A stretch of DNA of 64,000 bases, from positions 1 to 64,000 of the forward strand of contig CAJJBV010000005.1 of assembly GCA_905182525.1 (NCBI GenBank), in the 5' to 3' direction. Each line of letters opens with the position of its first letter. Position 1 is the stretch's first letter. A model generated the notes under the pieces. The model did no database searches. It saw nothing but the letters and a program-made list of their open reading frames with translations, and was not told the origin of the DNA. The DNA comes from Cryomorphaceae bacterium (GTDB lineage: Bacteria > Bacteroidota > Bacteroidia > Flavobacteriales_D > Parvicellaceae). Of this stretch, positions 50,613 through 61,029 are shown piece by piece. The position numbers and the translations under genes were made by a program.

Positions 50613-51893
50613 ATGAAATTATTACTGTTGGGTGCTGGAGGAAGAGAACATGCTTTGGCTTGGAAAATATGTAAAAGTTCTCAGCTAGAGAAACTTTATG
50701 TTTCTCCAGGTAATGCTGGAACTTCAGAAATTGCAGAAAATATCGCAATGGATATTAATGACTTTGATGCGGTAGGTAATTTTTGTGTTCAAAAAAAAAT
50801 AGATGTCTTAGTTGTTGGTCCCGAGCAGCCACTAGTAAACGGTATTCACGATTATTTTGAAAACAATCCAAGACTCAAGAATGTAACAGTTATAGGGCCT
50901 AAAAAAGAAGGCGCGATATTAGAAGGAAGTAAAGATTTTGCAAAAAAATTCATGAAAAAACATAGAATTCCTACTGCAAAATCAAAGTCTTTTAATAAAC
51001 AACAAGTAATAGAAGCGTTGGAATATTTAGAACAAAAAGAAGGTCCTTATGTTCTGAAAGCAGATGGGCTTGCTGCTGGAAAGGGTGTGGTTATTGAGTC
51101 TGATTTGAATAAAGCAAAAAAAGCTGTAAAAATATTACTTGAAGGACAATTTGGAAAGTCTAGCGAAACTGTAGTTATTGAAGATTTTCTAGTGGGTGTA
51201 GAAGTAAGTATGTTTATAATAACAGATGGTGTGAATTATAAACTTTTGCCCACTGCGAAGGATTATAAAAGAGTTGGAGAAGGAGATACTGGATTAAACA
51301 CTGGTGGAATGGGAGCGGTTTCTCCGGTCCCTTTTGCAAATAGAGAGTTTATTGATAAAGTAGAAAATCAAATAATCATCCCTACAGTTAAAGGATTAAG
51401 AAAAGAAGGGATAGATTATTCAGGATTTATCTTTTTTGGATTAATTTCTGTGAAAGGAGACCCGTATGTTATTGAATATAATTGTAGGCTAGGAGATCCA
51501 GAGACTGAAGTGATTATGCCTCGTTTAAAGTCAGATATATTAGAGCTATTTGATGGTATTGCCACCAATACTCTTTCCGAAAGAGATGTAGAAATTGATT
51601 TAAGGACGGCAAGTACAGTAATGTTAGTTTCAGGAGGTTATCCAGAAAAATACGAAAAATATAAGGAAATAAACATTGGAGATTTGGACGAGAAATCAGT
51701 TGCTTTTCACGCTGGCACAATAATAAAAAACAATAAAATAGTTTCAAATGGCGGTCGCGTTATGGCCGTGACTTCGTATGGTAAAAATATAGAAACATCA
51801 TTAAAAGTATGCTATGCAAATGTTGAAAAAATAACATTTGAAAAAAAGCAATTTAGAAAAGATATTGGTAAAGATTTAATTACAAAAAAGTAA
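50613..51893 (+). CDS. purD: Phosphoribosylamine-glycine ligase
   Basis: 426 residues, intact. It starts MKLLLLGAGGREHALAWKI and contains VVGPEQPLVNGI, VLKADGLAAGKGVVI, GLNTGGMGAVSPVP and YNCRLGDPETEVIMPRL, the ATP-grasp and substrate motifs of PurD. It makes GAR in the second step of purine synthesis. A convergent small gene follows directly. purQ lies 1.3 kb downstream, so two purine genes cluster here. Confidence 0.97.
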   Translation: MKLLLLGAGGREHALAWKICKSSQLEKLYVSPGNAGTSEIAENIAMDINDFDAVGNFCVQKKIDVLVVGPEQPLVNGIHDYFENNPRLKNVTVIGPKKEGAILEGSKDFAKKFMKKHRIPTAKSKSFNKQQVIEALEYLEQKEGPYVLKADGLAAGKGVVIESDLNKAKKAVKILLEGQFGKSSETVVIEDFLVGVEVSMFIITDGVNYKLLPTAKDYKRVGEGDTGLNTGGMGAVSPVPFANREFIDKVENQIIIPTVKGLRKEGIDYSGFIFFGLISVKGDPYVIEYNCRLGDPETEVIMPRLKSDILELFDGIATNTLSERDVEIDLRTASTVMLVSGGYPEKYEKYKEINIGDLDEKSVAFHAGTIIKNNKIVSNGGRVMAVTSYGKNIETSLKVCYANVEKITFEKKQFRKDIGKDLITKK

Positions 51894-52079
51894 TTACTTG
51901 ATTTGGTTAGGGTCCTGGTCCGCTTTTTTGTTTAGCTTATTTTGGACAAACATCCAATATACTAATCCTCCAAATATGATAAAGAAAAATATAATGTTAG
52001 GTGAATTTCCTAATGGTTCTAGGGTGTTTTCAAACATCCAAATTAAAAAATCTCTTATAGGATGTAAAAGCCAGTTCAT
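51894..52079 (-). CDS. Small membrane protein (DUF6341-like)
   Basis: 61 residues with one central membrane helix (IIFFFIIFGGLVYWMFV) and a basic-acidic C-terminal tail. It begins with a WLLHPIRDFLIWMFENTLEP amphipathic helix. It resembles the small DUF6341 proteins of flavobacteria, found near purD. Convergent with purD and abutting its stop. Confidence 0.6.
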   Translation of the reverse strand: MNWLLHPIRDFLIWMFENTLEPLGNSPNIIFFFIIFGGLVYWMFVQNKLNKKADQDPNQIK

Positions 52080-52155
52080 AGTTTTTTGTTCAAAAATATA
52101 AAATAATTGATTCGGACAATTATTTTTTAACTCCTTTAATCATTAATTTGTAACA

Positions 52156-53115
52156 ATGTTAAATTTTCTTAGATCGAATAGCCCTGTTTATTACTTTGTT
52201 TTAAGTGGTACTCTAATCCCATTATTTATTTTTAACCACTACTACTCTAATACTGAAAGTGAATTAATCTGGCCAATATTAAATTTGATTAAAACTAATA
52301 AAATTGCACTTTACTTAATTTATTCATGTATTATTTTCATTACCTCATTAAGAATAAATTTAATTATAAATAAAAGTGTCTTTTTTGAAAAATCTAATTA
52401 TTCTTCCGGTATTTTATACCTTTTTTTTATGGGGCTTTCTGGAATGGTACATCTTGCAATACTTCCCGCTATAGGTAATTTATTCGTCGTTTTTTCTCTT
52501 GAGAATTTTTTTAAAATTTTTAGAAATAAACCTTGTAAAATAGAAATTTTTAACGCTAGTTGTTTTTTGATTTTAAGTTGTTTTTTTTATGCTTATAATA
52601 TTTTTTTATTCCCTATTTTATGGCTTGTGCTCTACTTTATAAGGCCTTTTAATTGGCGCGAATACGTAATGCCCATCATAGCCTTAATTTTTATAAGTGT
52701 TTATCTTTTGCCTTTTGGATATTTTAATAAGTCCTTGAATAACTGGAGCACAATTTGGTGGAATTATTCAAAAATTAATAATCTTAATAATTTTATTGAA
52801 TGGGGGTTTTTATTCTTTAGTATTTGTCTTGGATTACTAATTGGGCTAAGTACACTAATATTTACTTTTATAAAGTCAAATAATCGTTATAAAAAAATAG
52901 CCTGGGTAATTCTGTCATTATTTTTTTTATGTTTAATACAATTAATCCTTAGTAAGCTATATTTAAATATCCAATATCCTTTACTTTTCACACTTCTTTT
53001 ACCGCTTTCTATTTTACTTGCTAATTCTATTTTAAATTCTAAATATTCATGGCTAGTTGGCTCCTATTTAGTCATTTTAGTAATTGTAAAGCTCATTATT
53101 TCATTTGTACTTTAA
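52156..53115 (+). CDS. Integral membrane protein (DUF6427-like)
   Basis: 319 residues, about nine membrane helices, starting MLNFLRSNSPVYYFVLSG. The combination with purD and the small DUF6341-like gene is that of the flavobacterial DUF6427 family. Conserved polar spots such as HLAILPAIGN and RPFNWREYVMPI lie near membrane ends. Function unknown; a GT-C or transporter-like role is possible. Confidence 0.65.
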   Translation: MLNFLRSNSPVYYFVLSGTLIPLFIFNHYYSNTESELIWPILNLIKTNKIALYLIYSCIIFITSLRINLIINKSVFFEKSNYSSGILYLFFMGLSGMVHLAILPAIGNLFVVFSLENFFKIFRNKPCKIEIFNASCFLILSCFFYAYNIFLFPILWLVLYFIRPFNWREYVMPIIALIFISVYLLPFGYFNKSLNNWSTIWWNYSKINNLNNFIEWGFLFFSICLGLLIGLSTLIFTFIKSNNRYKKIAWVILSLFFLCLIQLILSKLYLNIQYPLLFTLLLPLSILLANSILNSKYSWLVGSYLVILVIVKLIISFVL

Positions 53116-53170
53116 AAGAGATTGAATATTTATTACTTTCTTCTATATTTGAGATAAAATTATTCAATCT

Positions 53171-53863
53171 ATGAAGTGTGGTGTTGTAACATTCCCAGGA
53201 TCTAATTGTAACCACGATATGATGTATGCATTAGGCAATATACTTGGTCAAGAGGTTATAGAGTTATGGCATAAAGACCAAGACACTAAAAATTGTGACC
53301 TGATAGTTCTTCCAGGTGGGTTTTCTTACGGGGATTATCTAAGGTCTGGGGCAATAGCTAGTTTATCACCTATAATGAAAGAAATTATTAGATATGCAAA
53401 TAATGGTGGATTATTATTAGGAATTTGTAATGGGTTTCAGATATTGTGTGAAGCAGGGCTACTTCCTGGAGCGCTACTACATAACAATCAACAAAAATTT
53501 ATATGTAAAAATACATTCTTAAAGCCTTGCTCTGAAACTGCGTTAATCACAAAAAATATAGATAAAAATTCTGCCTTTAAAATTCCTATTGCCCACGGAG
53601 AAGGCAGGTATTATGCTAATGATTCTGTAGTTGATGATTTGTTTTCAAGTGACCAAGTTCTTTTTCAATATTGTGATTCGAATGGAATAATTTCTGAAAA
53701 AGAAAACCCTAACGGTTCAGTAAAAAATATTGCAGGTATAGCTAATAAATCTAAAAATGTAATGGGAATGATGCCCCACCCCGAAAGAGCAATTGATCCA
53801 CTGCTTGGGAATATTGATGGTGCTAAATTGTTTAATTCTCTACTAAGCTTAACAAAAATTTAA
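53171..53863 (+). CDS. purQ: Phosphoribosylformylglycinamidine synthase subunit PurQ
   Basis: 230 residues, intact: class I glutamine amidotransferase with VTFPGSNCNHD at the start, GGFSYGDYLRSGAIAS, the nucleophile in LGICNGFQIL, and the His-Glu pair in MMPHPERA. It supplies ammonia to PurL in FGAM formation. No purL or purS is in the window. Confidence 0.95.
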   Translation: MKCGVVTFPGSNCNHDMMYALGNILGQEVIELWHKDQDTKNCDLIVLPGGFSYGDYLRSGAIASLSPIMKEIIRYANNGGLLLGICNGFQILCEAGLLPGALLHNNQQKFICKNTFLKPCSETALITKNIDKNSAFKIPIAHGEGRYYANDSVVDDLFSSDQVLFQYCDSNGIISEKENPNGSVKNIAGIANKSKNVMGMMPHPERAIDPLLGNIDGAKLFNSLLSLTKI

Positions 53864-53958
53864 AAACATTTTTATACTTTAACAGTTGACAACAATACAT
53901 ATTTATATGTTACTCTTTAATCACGTTAAAATTATTGATTTAGTTAATTCTTTTTAAT

Positions 53959-56361
53959 ATGAAATTAAAAGTTTTATTTCTCTGTTTAATAACCTTATGT
54001 TTATTCTCTCATTATTCTCAACAGACTGTCAAAGGAAAAGTGGTAGATCTTGAGTCACAATTCGCTTTGCCTGGTGTTAATGTCCAGTTTGTTGATGCCG
54101 ATCTTAAGCTCGGTGTAGCAACAGATATAAATGGTGGATTTAAGATTGAAGAAGTCCCTCTAGGAAGACATCAAATTAGATTTACTTTTATTGGGTATAA
54201 ACCTCTTATTCAAACTATAGTTGTTAATTCTGGTAAAGAAGTTGTTTTAAGTATCGCCATCGAAGAATCAACAGAATTATTAGAAGCTTTTGAATTTTCT
54301 GCAAATGAAGATAGAGCTGTTAATAATGAAATGGCTTTAATTAGTGCTCAAGAATTTTCAGTAGAAGAAACCGAAAGATACGCAGGGAGCAGAGGGGATC
54401 CAGCAAGAATGGCATCAAACTTAGCGGGTGTTCAGGGGGCAGATGATAGTAGAAATGATATTATTGTAAGAGGAAATTCTCCATTAGGTGTTATTTACCG
54501 TGTTGAAGGAATAACAATTCCTAATCCAAACCACTTTGCAATTTCTGGATCATCCGGAGGACCTTTAAGTATCTTGAACAATAAATTTTTAGGTAATAGT
54601 GATTTTTTTTCTGGTGCTTTTCCTGCTGAATATGGAAATAGTACTGCGGGAGTATTCGATTTAAAAATTCGAAATGGAAACAATGAAAAAACAGAGTTTA
54701 CTGCTCAAGTTGGGCTCTTTGGTGCAGAATTGTTAATGGAAGGGCCTTTGTCAAAAAAAAGCCCTGCTTCTTTTTTATTAATGTATAGAAAAGCTACCCT
54801 TAAAGCGTTTAATATATTAGGTGTAGACTTGGGGACTTCTGCTATTCCAAATTATCAAGATTTTGCTGCGAAATTTAATCTCCCTCTTAAAAAAGGTGGG
54901 AATTTAGCTTTTTGGGCAATGGGAGGAAATAGTAATATTAATATTATGGTTAGTAAGCAAGATAGTACAGATACCGAACTTTATGGAGAAAACACAAAAG
55001 ATCAAAGGTTTAGAACTGCAATGATGGTTGGGGGGTTAACCTATACTAAGCCAATAAATGAAACTACTTTTATGAAATCTACTACTTGTGTTAATTTGGA
55101 ACAACAAAAATCTAATCATGACACAGTTTCAAGGATAGGATTGTGGAATAATATTGATTTAAACCCTTACATGGCTTATAATTTTAAAACTACTAGGTAT
55201 TCTAATGCTAGTTCTTTAAATAAAAAATTAAATAAAAAGAACACTCTTAAAATAGGTTGGGTAGCTGATATAACCAATTTTAATTTTATTGATAGTGTTA
55301 CTACAAACTCTGCTCTTCAAACCTATAGAAATCGATTCAAAAAGAATGGTAATTATTTAATGATTCAGCCATATATAAGCTGGAAGCATAAATTTTCTGA
55401 TGATTTTGTTATCAGTGCAGGAATGACAAGTATCTATCTTGCAATATTTAATGACAATGCAAACGGTGGCAATGTCAGAAATTATTCTCCCTTAGAGCCT
55501 AGAGTTGGAATGAAGTGGAGTGTCAATGAAAAAAGTGCATTTTCTTTTGGGCTTGGCTATCATTCGCAAACACAACCTTTATATACAAGGTATTATCTGA
55601 ACCCTGGAAATAGCACTTCCAGTAATGAAGCTCTAGGCTTGTCTTACAGTAAGCATATTGTTTTGGGTTATTCACTCCGGTTAAGCAAAAACTTTGGTAT
55701 AAAAACAGAAGCTTATTATCAAGGACTAACCGGAATACCTGTTGAAACAGATTCATCTGCTTTTTCTTTAATCAATGCAGGAAGTGGTTTTGCAAGAGTT
55801 TTTCCAAATGCGTTAGTAAATAATGGAACAGGCTATAATTACGGATTAGAGATTACAATTCAAAGATATTTTAATAAAAACTGGCATGCGCTATTTTCTG
55901 GTTGTTTATATAATTCTCGTTACACACCAAGTGATGGAATAGAAAGAAACACTAGTTACAACGGTTTATACGCGGCTAATTTTTTAGCAGGTAAAGAGTT
56001 TAGGGTAGGTGAAAATAAGGTTCTTGGGTTGGGTATTAAAATAACTGGGGCTGGAGGAAAAAGAAAAGGTGTCTTAGACCCTATATTATCAGAACAACAA
56101 GGAGAAGTGATTTTTAAAGATGAGGGATTTAACGAAAGTCAATTTAAAGATTACTTCAGGTTTGATATTAAAACTACTTACAAAATAAATAAGAAAAAGA
56201 TTACTCATGAAATTGGTCTAGATTTAGTAAATATTTCAGGAGCAGAAAATATATTAAATTACTCTTATGCCCCAAATAACAATGGCAATTCTGAGGATGA
56301 CATAGTGTTAAATTACCAACTTGGATTTTTGCCTATTTTTTATTATAAAATAGACTTCTAA
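53959..56361 (+). CDS. TonB-dependent receptor with carboxypeptidase-like N-terminal domain
   Basis: 800 residues, intact. Signal peptide, then a carboxypeptidase-regulatory-like domain (VKGKVVDLESQFALPGVNV, FKIEEVPLGRHQIRFTFIGY), a plug (DPARMASNLAGVQGADDSRN, DIIVRGNSPLGVIYRVEGI) and a large barrel ending YQLGFLPIFYYKIDF. The plug's NDIIVRGNSP and GGPLSILNNKFL pattern is that of receptors for siderophores or larger ligands. No SusD partner is adjacent. Ligand unknown. Confidence 0.88.
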   Translation: MKLKVLFLCLITLCLFSHYSQQTVKGKVVDLESQFALPGVNVQFVDADLKLGVATDINGGFKIEEVPLGRHQIRFTFIGYKPLIQTIVVNSGKEVVLSIAIEESTELLEAFEFSANEDRAVNNEMALISAQEFSVEETERYAGSRGDPARMASNLAGVQGADDSRNDIIVRGNSPLGVIYRVEGITIPNPNHFAISGSSGGPLSILNNKFLGNSDFFSGAFPAEYGNSTAGVFDLKIRNGNNEKTEFTAQVGLFGAELLMEGPLSKKSPASFLLMYRKATLKAFNILGVDLGTSAIPNYQDFAAKFNLPLKKGGNLAFWAMGGNSNINIMVSKQDSTDTELYGENTKDQRFRTAMMVGGLTYTKPINETTFMKSTTCVNLEQQKSNHDTVSRIGLWNNIDLNPYMAYNFKTTRYSNASSLNKKLNKKNTLKIGWVADITNFNFIDSVTTNSALQTYRNRFKKNGNYLMIQPYISWKHKFSDDFVISAGMTSIYLAIFNDNANGGNVRNYSPLEPRVGMKWSVNEKSAFSFGLGYHSQTQPLYTRYYLNPGNSTSSNEALGLSYSKHIVLGYSLRLSKNFGIKTEAYYQGLTGIPVETDSSAFSLINAGSGFARVFPNALVNNGTGYNYGLEITIQRYFNKNWHALFSGCLYNSRYTPSDGIERNTSYNGLYAANFLAGKEFRVGENKVLGLGIKITGAGGKRKGVLDPILSEQQGEVIFKDEGFNESQFKDYFRFDIKTTYKINKKKITHEIGLDLVNISGAENILNYSYAPNNNGNSEDDIVLNYQLGFLPIFYYKIDF

Positions 56362-56372
56362 ATTTAATTAAA

Positions 56373-57395
56373 ATGAAAATTCTTCTAACTGGTGGAGCTG
56401 GGTTTATTGGGTCTCATACAGCCGTAGAGCTAGTTAATAACGGATATAGTCCTATTATTCTTGATGACTTTAGAAATTCTAATGCATTGATAATAAAGAA
56501 TATTGAAAAAATTATTGGTAAAAAAGTTGGCTTTTATTCTGTAGATATTGGAAATAAAATTAAGCTACGTGAAATAATAAAGAAAGAAAACCCAATTGGT
56601 ATTATTCATTTTGCAGCGGACAAATCTGTAAATGAATCTGTCTTAAACCCGTTAAAATATTATAAAAACAATATTTCTAATCTAGTTTCTCTACTTGAGC
56701 TAGTTTCTGAATTTAATATTAATTCATTTGTCTTTTCTTCCTCTTGTACTGTATATGGTAATCCAATAAAAATTCCGGTAAAAGAAACAAACGAAACCCA
56801 ACCAGCTTTTTCCCCCTATGGATATACTAAAAAAGTTGGAGAAAGAATACTAACAGACTTTTATGCAACTAGAGAAAAATCATCTTTAACACTTTTGAGA
56901 TATTTCAACCCAATAGGGGCACACCCTTCAGGATTAATTGGTGAGCTCCCTATTGGCGTCCCTAGTAATCTTTTACCTTTCATAACTCAAACTGCCATTG
57001 GAAAAAGAAAAAAATTAACAATCTATGGGAACGACTATGAAACCCCAGATGGAACTTGCATTAGAGATTACATTCATGTTGTTGATTTAGCCAATGCCCA
57101 TGTTTTATCGCTAAAGTTTAGTCTTGAGAAAAAAAATTACATTAAAACCTACAATGTGGGAATGGGAAAGGGTTCTTCTGTGTTAGAAGTAATAAATAGT
57201 TTTGAAAATGTAAATAAAGTAGCTATAAATTATGATTTTGGAGCCCGTAGAATTGGAGATATTCCCAAAATATTTGCAGATATTGATCTTATAAAAGATG
57301 AAATGAACTGGTTTCCAAAATTTAACTTAGAAAACTCTGTTGAACACGCGTGGAATTGGGAAAAAAAATTAATGGATTTTAAATATATATCTTAA
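56373..57395 (+). CDS. galE: UDP-glucose 4-epimerase
   Basis: 340 residues, intact. NAD-binding MKILLTGGAGFIGSHTAVEL; catalytic SSSCTVYG and YGYTKKVGE (Tyr-x3-Lys); RYFNPIGAHPSGLIGE and DGTCIRDYIHVVDLANAH are GalE hallmarks. It interconverts UDP-glucose and UDP-galactose, feeding surface glycan synthesis. It overlaps the convergent PAP2-like gene by 17 bases. Confidence 0.95.
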   Translation: MKILLTGGAGFIGSHTAVELVNNGYSPIILDDFRNSNALIIKNIEKIIGKKVGFYSVDIGNKIKLREIIKKENPIGIIHFAADKSVNESVLNPLKYYKNNISNLVSLLELVSEFNINSFVFSSSCTVYGNPIKIPVKETNETQPAFSPYGYTKKVGERILTDFYATREKSSLTLLRYFNPIGAHPSGLIGELPIGVPSNLLPFITQTAIGKRKKLTIYGNDYETPDGTCIRDYIHVVDLANAHVLSLKFSLEKKNYIKTYNVGMGKGSSVLEVINSFENVNKVAINYDFGARRIGDIPKIFADIDLIKDEMNWFPKFNLENSVEHAWNWEKKLMDFKYIS

Positions 57396-58035
57396 AAAAA
57401 ACAAGAGAAAAAACTAAAGAAAACCCTAAAATCATCCCAGCAATGGTTTGGTATAAAGTATGTGCTTTTAGATAAATTCTTGAAAAACAAACAATACCAA
57501 TTAATATTAATAAAATAATATTAATGAAAATAACTTCCTGCTGGCCGGAAACAGCTTGAGCTATTAATGATTCCGCCATCATTCCCCCGCATAACCCTGA
57601 AATAGAGGCAGCATGAATGCTTATTTTCCAAAAAAAGGTAATTATTATTAAAAAAAGTAAAAGGACTACGCCCGAAAATAAAAATGATAAATAAGGGTGA
57701 AATAGGTTTAGCATAGCTGCATTCCAGTATTGGAAAATATAATAGGTCATTAAGTAATAGATCCCTATTAATACCAGAACTGGTAATCTTTCTTTTCTCT
57801 TCGGCATAGATATACTACTTATCGTTTTATTTTTGTACATAACAAAAACAGTAACAAGTGGAAAAATAACAGCCATGAGAAATAAAAAACACAATAATGC
57901 CCAATAAATATCTGGTGCAGCCAGGAATAACATCTGATTATAAATATTTTGAATGTTAAAATAAATTATATATGAATATATAACTGTGAATACTGGATGA
58001 AAAATTAACGAAATCAAATTTGAAAATATACGCAT
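57379..58035 (-). CDS. PAP2-like membrane phosphatase-related protein
   Basis: 218 residues, six membrane helices. The region KISIHAASISGLCGG followed by SRIYLKAHTLYQTIAGMILG resembles motifs 2 and 3 of the PAP2 superfamily (S-x-H and SR-x5-H). Motif 1 (KRKERLP here, in place of KxxxxxxRP) is only partly conserved, so activity is uncertain. It is two bases after rpoN and so is co-transcribed with it. Confidence 0.65.
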   Translation of the reverse strand: MRIFSNLISLIFHPVFTVIYSYIIYFNIQNIYNQMLFLAAPDIYWALLCFLFLMAVIFPLVTVFVMYKNKTISSISMPKRKERLPVLVLIGIYYLMTYYIFQYWNAAMLNLFHPYLSFLFSGVVLLLFLIIITFFWKISIHAASISGLCGGMMAESLIAQAVSGQQEVIFINIILLILIGIVCFSRIYLKAHTLYQTIAGMILGFSLVFSLVFFKIYI

Positions 58036-58037
58036 AA

Positions 58038-59474
58038 CTAAATCAATTGTTTCCTCAATCTTGCAACAGGAATATTAAGCTGCTCTCTGTATTTTGCTAC
58101 TGTTCTTCTTGCTATTAAGTAGCCTTCCGTCTTAAGTAATGCTGCTAGTTTTTCATCTGTTAATGGCCTAGACTTATCCTCATTAGAAATTGCTTCGTTT
58201 AAAATTGTTTTAACCTCACGTGTAGAAACTTCTTCACCAGACTCTTTGGTCAATGATTCGCTAAAAAAATATTTTAACAAAAATATCCCGTAAGGCGTAG
58301 CTACATGTTTAGAGTTTGCCACTCGAGATATTGTAGAAATGTCCATGTCCACCATCATAGCTATATCTTTTAAAATCATTGGTTTTAAATTTTTTTCATC
58401 ACCAGTAAGAAAAAACTTTTTTTGAAATTTTATAATCGCGTTAATCGTTACTAAAAGTGTATTTTGTCTTTGTTTTACTGCCTCAATAAACCATTTGGCT
58501 GCATCCACTTTTTGTTTAATAAATAAAACTGCTTCTTTGTTTCTTTTGTTTTTTGGTGTCTGATCGTAGCCTTTAATCATTTCTACATAGTCTCTACTAA
58601 CTCTTAATTGAGGAGCATTTCGTTGATTTAATTCTACTGATATTTCTCCGTCATTTTCAAATATTGTAAAGTCTGGAGTTATCTGATGAATGGATTTAGA
58701 TGTGTCTATTAATGAATTTCCTGGTTTAGGGTTAAGTTTAACTATTTCAGACATAGCTTGCTTAATAGCAATTGTGTCAATATCTAGTTTTTTTTCAATT
58801 TTATTAAAGTGTTTTTTTAAGAACGAATCAAAACACTTTTCAAGTATAACCTCAGCGGTTTTAGTAGAAATTGTTTTCTTTTTTTTCCTTAGCTGAATTA
58901 ATAAGCATTCTTTTAAATTCCGAGCTCCAATACCTGGCGGATCCAATTCTTGAACCTCTAAAAGCACTACCAGCAACTCTTCTTCCGTTGTAAAAATATT
59001 TTGTGAAAATGCTAAATCGTCAACAATATTAAAAAGGTCCCTTCTTAAGTACCCAGACTCATCCAAATTACCTATTATATGCTCTGCAATAACTTGGTGC
59101 TTTTCATTCTTTATTTTTAGTGAAATTTGACTGACTAATTTTTCGCTAAATGAATCTCCTACTGAAAGCGGAGTTTGGTTTTCATCAAAATCTTTATTCG
59201 AATTGTTAGATTGTGTTTTGTAATATGGTGTTTCATCATTTATATAGTCTTGATAATTAAACTCCTCTCTTTTTTCATTTACGGCTTCAGAGTTTTCATC
59301 TGAAATTTCAAGATTTTGTTCTTCTCCCTCATCTAAAGCTGGATTTAACTCTAGTTCTTCTTTTATTCTTTTTTCTAGCTCTAATGTTGGCAACTGCAAC
59401 ATTTTCATTAGTTGAATCTGCTGAGGAGACAACTTCTGTAAAAGTCTTTGTTGTAATGATTGTTTTAAAGCCAT
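58038..59474 (-). CDS. rpoN: RNA polymerase sigma-54 factor
   Basis: 478 residues, intact. Region I starts MALKQSLQQRLLQKLSPQQI with MLQLPTLELEKRIKEELELN. The core-binding region contains VQELDPPGIGARNLKECLL. The C-terminal RpoN box reads ARRTVAKYREQLNIPVAR. Sigma-54 needs an AAA+ activator; none is in this window. Confidence 0.96.
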   Translation of the reverse strand: MALKQSLQQRLLQKLSPQQIQLMKMLQLPTLELEKRIKEELELNPALDEGEEQNLEISDENSEAVNEKREEFNYQDYINDETPYYKTQSNNSNKDFDENQTPLSVGDSFSEKLVSQISLKIKNEKHQVIAEHIIGNLDESGYLRRDLFNIVDDLAFSQNIFTTEEELLVVLLEVQELDPPGIGARNLKECLLIQLRKKKKTISTKTAEVILEKCFDSFLKKHFNKIEKKLDIDTIAIKQAMSEIVKLNPKPGNSLIDTSKSIHQITPDFTIFENDGEISVELNQRNAPQLRVSRDYVEMIKGYDQTPKNKRNKEAVLFIKQKVDAAKWFIEAVKQRQNTLLVTINAIIKFQKKFFLTGDEKNLKPMILKDIAMMVDMDISTISRVANSKHVATPYGIFLLKYFFSESLTKESGEEVSTREVKTILNEAISNEDKSRPLTDEKLAALLKTEGYLIARRTVAKYREQLNIPVARLRKQLI

Positions 59475-59534
59475 TTTATTCGCTTTTTAGGAAACTGTAT
59501 AATTTAAAAATCGATTTTTTACAATTCATAAGCA

Positions 59535-60951
59535 TTAAAATTCTGCATTATTGGGCGTTCTTGGAAAAGGAATAACATCTCTTATATTTGTCATTCCTGT
59601 TACAAACATTAATAACCTTTCAAAGCCCAATCCAAATCCTGCATGAGGAACAGTTCCAAATTTCCTTGTTTCTAAATACCACCATATAGCTTCTTTTGGA
59701 ATATTAAATTCTTCACACTTTTCTTCTAAAATGTCATGTCGTTCCTCTCTTTGAGATCCTCCTACTATTTCGCCAATTCCAGGAAATAAAATATCCATCG
59801 CAGCAACTGTTTTTCCATCGTCATTTCTTCTCATATAAAATGCCTTGATAGATGCTGGGTAATCAACAATTACAACAGGCTTCTTAAAGTGCTTTTCAAC
59901 TAAAAATTTCTCATGTTCGCTTTGCAAGTCAATCCCCCACTCTATTGGAAATTTAAACTGCTTTTTTTTGTTGGGTTTTGATTTTAAAAGTATGTCAATC
60001 GCTTCGGTATAGGTAATTCTTTCAAATTTATTTTCTGAAACTGTTTTAATTCTTTCTAATGAGAGAGAGTTCGTTTCTTTTGTCTTTAGGAAGTTGTTGT
60101 TGTTCTTTTTTCTCTCTTTGGTTTAAAAAATTTAAATCTTCCTCACAATTATTTAAAGCATAATCGATTAAATATTTTAAAAAATCTTCTCCTAGGTCTA
60201 TGTCGTCATTAATATCTGCAAAAGCAATTTCGGGTTCAACCATCCAAAATTCTGCTAAGTGCCTAGTAGTATTTGAATTTTCTGCTCTAAAAGTTGGGCC
60301 GAAAGTATATGCTTTTCCAAGGGCTAATGCAGCAAGTTCTGCCTCTAATTGACCAGAAACTGTAAGGTGAGTTGGTTTCCCAAAAAAATCATTTTGATCA
60401 TCTTTATTATTTTCCCCTAATGGAAGTGTAGTAACTCTAAAAGTTTCTCCTGCTCCCTCAGCATCTGTTCCGGTAATAATAGGGGTGTGCATATAAAAAA
60501 AACCATTGTCATTGAAGTATTTATGAATAGCAAATGCCATATGGTGTCTAATTCTAAATACCGCTCCAAATAAATTGGTTCTCATTCTTAAGTGGCCTTG
60601 TTCTCTTAGTTTTTCTAAGGAATGGTTTTTTGGTTGAAGAATGGTTTTTTGTACTTCTTCGGGGTTTGCCTTCCCAATTAATATAATTTCAATTGCTGAT
60701 ATTTCTGTTTTTTGACCATCTCCTTGTGATTCTATCAAATTCCCTTTTACTTCAATAGATGCTCCTGTATTTAAAGAGCTTATAATTTCTTTGTCAAAAA
60801 GATCTGGATCAATTACAATCTGTAGACTAGACATACAAGAGCCGTCATTAAGAGCAATAAATCTGTTGGCTCTAAAAGATCTAATCCAGCCTTTTACAAC
60901 TAAATCCTTAGTTGGCTCCATTTTAAATATGTCTACAATTCTGTTGTTCAT
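59535..60951 (-). CDS. asnS: Asparagine-tRNA ligase, one frameshift
   Basis: About 470 residues. The N-terminal OB fold is followed by class II motif 2 ([20 protein letters not shown]) and, in the second frame, motif 3 ([16 protein letters not shown]) with [10 protein letters not shown] at the end. The break at about 60055, in a CTCTCTC stretch, is followed by [20 protein letters not shown] in the next frame. The enzyme is normally essential, so the break is almost certainly a sequence error. It is a useful marker for the quality of the window. Confidence 0.92.
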
Positions 60952-61029
60952 TTATTTAATTTATAAAATTATTACTGGAAACTTTCTGTATTAAATTAGT
61001 TTCCTTAGTTTCGTCGCTCATTTATCCGA

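Noticed and set aside
57379-57395. Overlap of galE and PAP2-like 3' ends as a possible antisense regulator
   Set aside because: Seventeen bases of convergent overlap is ordinary in compact genomes.
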